NCBI GenBank assembly: GCA_905182825.1
Contig: CAJJDJ010000036.1
Location: forward strand, 1-17,165
From: Thiotrichaceae bacterium UBA7359
GTDB taxonomy: Bacteria > Pseudomonadota > Gammaproteobacteria > Eutrophobiales > Eutrophobiaceae
Length of the DNA: 17,165 nt
Direction: 5' to 3'
Shown here piece by piece: positions 16,068 to 17,165 of this stretch. The notes beneath the pieces are model-generated. The model saw only the letters and a program-made list of their open reading frames with translations, had not been told where the DNA came from and did no database searches. Position numbers and translations under genes: made by a program. Position 1 is the first letter of the stretch; each line of letters opens with the position of its first letter.

Positions 16068-16443
16068 TACTTATATCGATTGTATTTTAAACATAAAATA
16101 TTACACAACTAATTATGTGACGACTATGTGAATTTTAGTCGCTTATTGTTAAGTTTATCTCAGAATGCGCTTAAAATAGAATTTAAGTAATAATAGCTAT
16201 TGTTTATTTTACTCTACGCATACGTCCGACAATGAAACATTAATTTAATTGATTATAGACGACTTTGACTACGAAGATGTTCGCAACGAAGCAACAGAGG
16301 CCGTATCCTAATTAACTATAATCCAGTTAAAAGTAGTCGTCAGATATGTTGAGTGTTCCCTCAGATACATACAATAGGTATACTTTTGTAAATTAATTAT
16401 AGAAAAACTCCGAAAATTTGGAATACACCCTTGAGGATGAATG
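16068..16443. other. Divergent control region between the response regulator and cytochrome genes
   Basis: About 375 bases without a gene. It holds an inverted repeat CTTAAA/TTTAAG (16170-16187), a motif TAGTCG present three times (16121-16126 inverted, 16136-16141, 16334-16339) with related GACTAC and GACGACT at 16258-16272, and 7-base arms GACGACT 16258-16264 and AGTCGTC 16335-16341 that could form a long-range hairpin. GAGG at 16433-16436 is the ribosome binding site of the cytochrome gene. No confident -35/-10 pair was identified. Confidence 0.55.
16170..16187. promoter_or_regulatory. Candidate operator CTTAAA-N6-TTTAAG
   Basis: Perfect 6-base arms with a 6-base spacer, about 100 bases before the response regulator start. 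It resembles the TTAA half-sites recognised by PmrA/QseB-type regulators, the type suggested by the regulator's C-terminal domain. The half-site spacing is one base off the usual 11-base repeat, and AT-rich sequence makes chance matches easy. Confidence 0.3.
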
Positions 16444-17165
16444 ATGAGTAAAGAAGAAGATCAAATATTTTTCAAAAATTTTTCACTAGCGCTTGGCTTC
16501 ATTGCCATAATGATGGTGGTGTTTTTCGTTGTTGCTCAATTTGCAGCTTCAGACGAAGAAGCAGACGCCAAAATGCGATCAACAAAAGTGGCTAAATTGA
16601 CCGTTCCAGTAGGACAAGTCACGCCCGCTGGCGAAGAAATGCAAGTGGTTGCAAATATAGCACCTGCAAGTGGAAATGTTGGTAAAACAGTATATGAAGG
16701 GCTATGCGTGAATTGTCATGGTATACCGGCAATGGCTGCCATGATTCCACAAACAGGTGACGCAGCAGCTTGGGCGGCTAGAATCGAGCAAGATGATGAG
16801 ATCCTTTATGCTCATGCTATTAATGGTTTTGTTGGTGATATGGGTATGATGCCTGCCAGAGGGAGCAACCCAAATCTCACAGATGATGAAGTTAAAGCAG
16901 CGGTTGATTATATGGTAAGTCAAGTTCGTTCAGCGCCTGCTGAGACAGTAAATGAGCCCGTATCACTTCCAATAACCGATACAGGAAAAACGGTGTACGA
17001 AGGCCTGTGTGTAAATTGTCATGGTGTTGCTGCACTTGCATCAATGATTCCTCAGACAGGTGACGCAGTTGCATGGAGCCCACGTATCAAAAAAGGTAAT
17101 GACACTCTTTACGATCACGCGATCAATGGTTTTGTTGGTGATATGGGTATGATGCCAGGTAAGGG
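16444..17165 (+). CDS. Membrane-anchored multiheme cytochrome c5-type protein, partial at right edge
   Basis: An open frame of about 240 codons runs off the end of the window. An N-terminal membrane helix (LALGFIAIMMVVFFVVAQF, about residues 15-33) is followed by a linker and two class I cytochrome domains, each with heme site CVNCH (about residues 88-92 and 189-193), MIPQTGDA-x-AW and a distal ING-FVGDMGMMP stretch whose Met residues can be axial ligands. Tandem c5-type domains of this kind usually carry electrons near the inner membrane on the periplasmic side. The domains are spaced exactly 101 residues apart and share long identical segments. ATG 16444 is preferred over ATG 16441 because it lies 7 bases from GAGG. 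Confidence 0.9.
   Translation, partial: MSKEEDQIFFKNFSLALGFIAIMMVVFFVVAQFAASDEEADAKMRSTKVAKLTVPVGQVTPAGEEMQVVANIAPASGNVGKTVYEGLCVNCHGIPAMAAMIPQTGDAAAWAARIEQDDEILYAHAINGFVGDMGMMPARGSNPNLTDDEVKAAVDYMVSQVRSAPAETVNEPVSLPITDTGKTVYEGLCVNCHGVAALASMIPQTGDAVAWSPRIKKGNDTLYDHAINGFVGDMGMMPGK
16822..17156 (+). repeat. 32-base exact direct repeat inside the cytochrome gene
   Basis: Positions 16822-16853 and 17125-17156 are identical over 32 bases, including third codon positions; they encode the NGFVGDMGMMP segment of each heme domain. The period is 303 bases, the domain length. Other parts of the two domains differ at silent sites, so this segment may have been equalised by gene conversion after a domain duplication. 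Confidence 0.85.

Noticed and set aside
16702..17083. Minus-strand frames opposite the cytochrome gene
   Set aside because: Antisense to two clear CVNCH heme domains; no protein features of their own.

Overview
The window is about 17 kb of AT-rich DNA from a gammaproteobacterium. The left part has the engB - cytochrome c4 - dsbA gene order seen in Pseudomonas and relatives. Genes are densely packed and coding regions carry no foreign-looking islands; no tRNA, rRNA, CRISPR array, phage gene or insertion sequence was found. A free-standing pqqA, encoding the PQQ precursor peptide, suggests an aerobe that makes pyrroloquinoline quinone, possibly a methylotroph or alcohol oxidiser. The species cannot be named from the sequence.

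Left region (1-3440): about 700 bases without a clear gene hold two perfect DnaA boxes in inverted array plus weaker ones, and a possible small RNA next to engB. Then come engB (minus), a diheme cytochrome c4 (plus) and dsbA (plus). After dsbA lies an imperfect long inverted repeat, a strong bidirectional terminator and, on the minus strand, the 24-codon pqqA. Middle region (3778-7257): purK-purE (ATGA overlap) supply two consecutive steps of purine synthesis. They converge on a minus-strand set: a 55-residue DUF1289 cysteine protein, a class I glutamine amidotransferase-like protein and an atypical SDR/epimerase.

The most notable region is 7330-16067, all on the minus strand and reading right to left: OmpR-type response regulator, sensor histidine kinase, then a membrane fatty acyl desaturase, FAD oxidoreductase, DUF1365, a CFA-synthase-like methyltransferase, DUF2878, DUF1295, a DUF1475-like small membrane protein and a secreted protein of unknown family. 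Five of the seven lipid-operon junctions are 4-base ATGA overlaps, so these proteins are probably made together. The layout suggests membrane acyl chains are desaturated, methylated on the double bond and then further reduced or oxidised. The methyltransferase lacks two residues of the classical cyclopropane synthase active site (Cys to Ser, His to Gln), so its product may not be a cyclopropane fatty acid. The adjacent two-component system is an attractive regulator.

Right edge (16444-17165): a divergent, membrane-anchored c-type cytochrome with two nearly identical class I heme domains runs off the end of the window.
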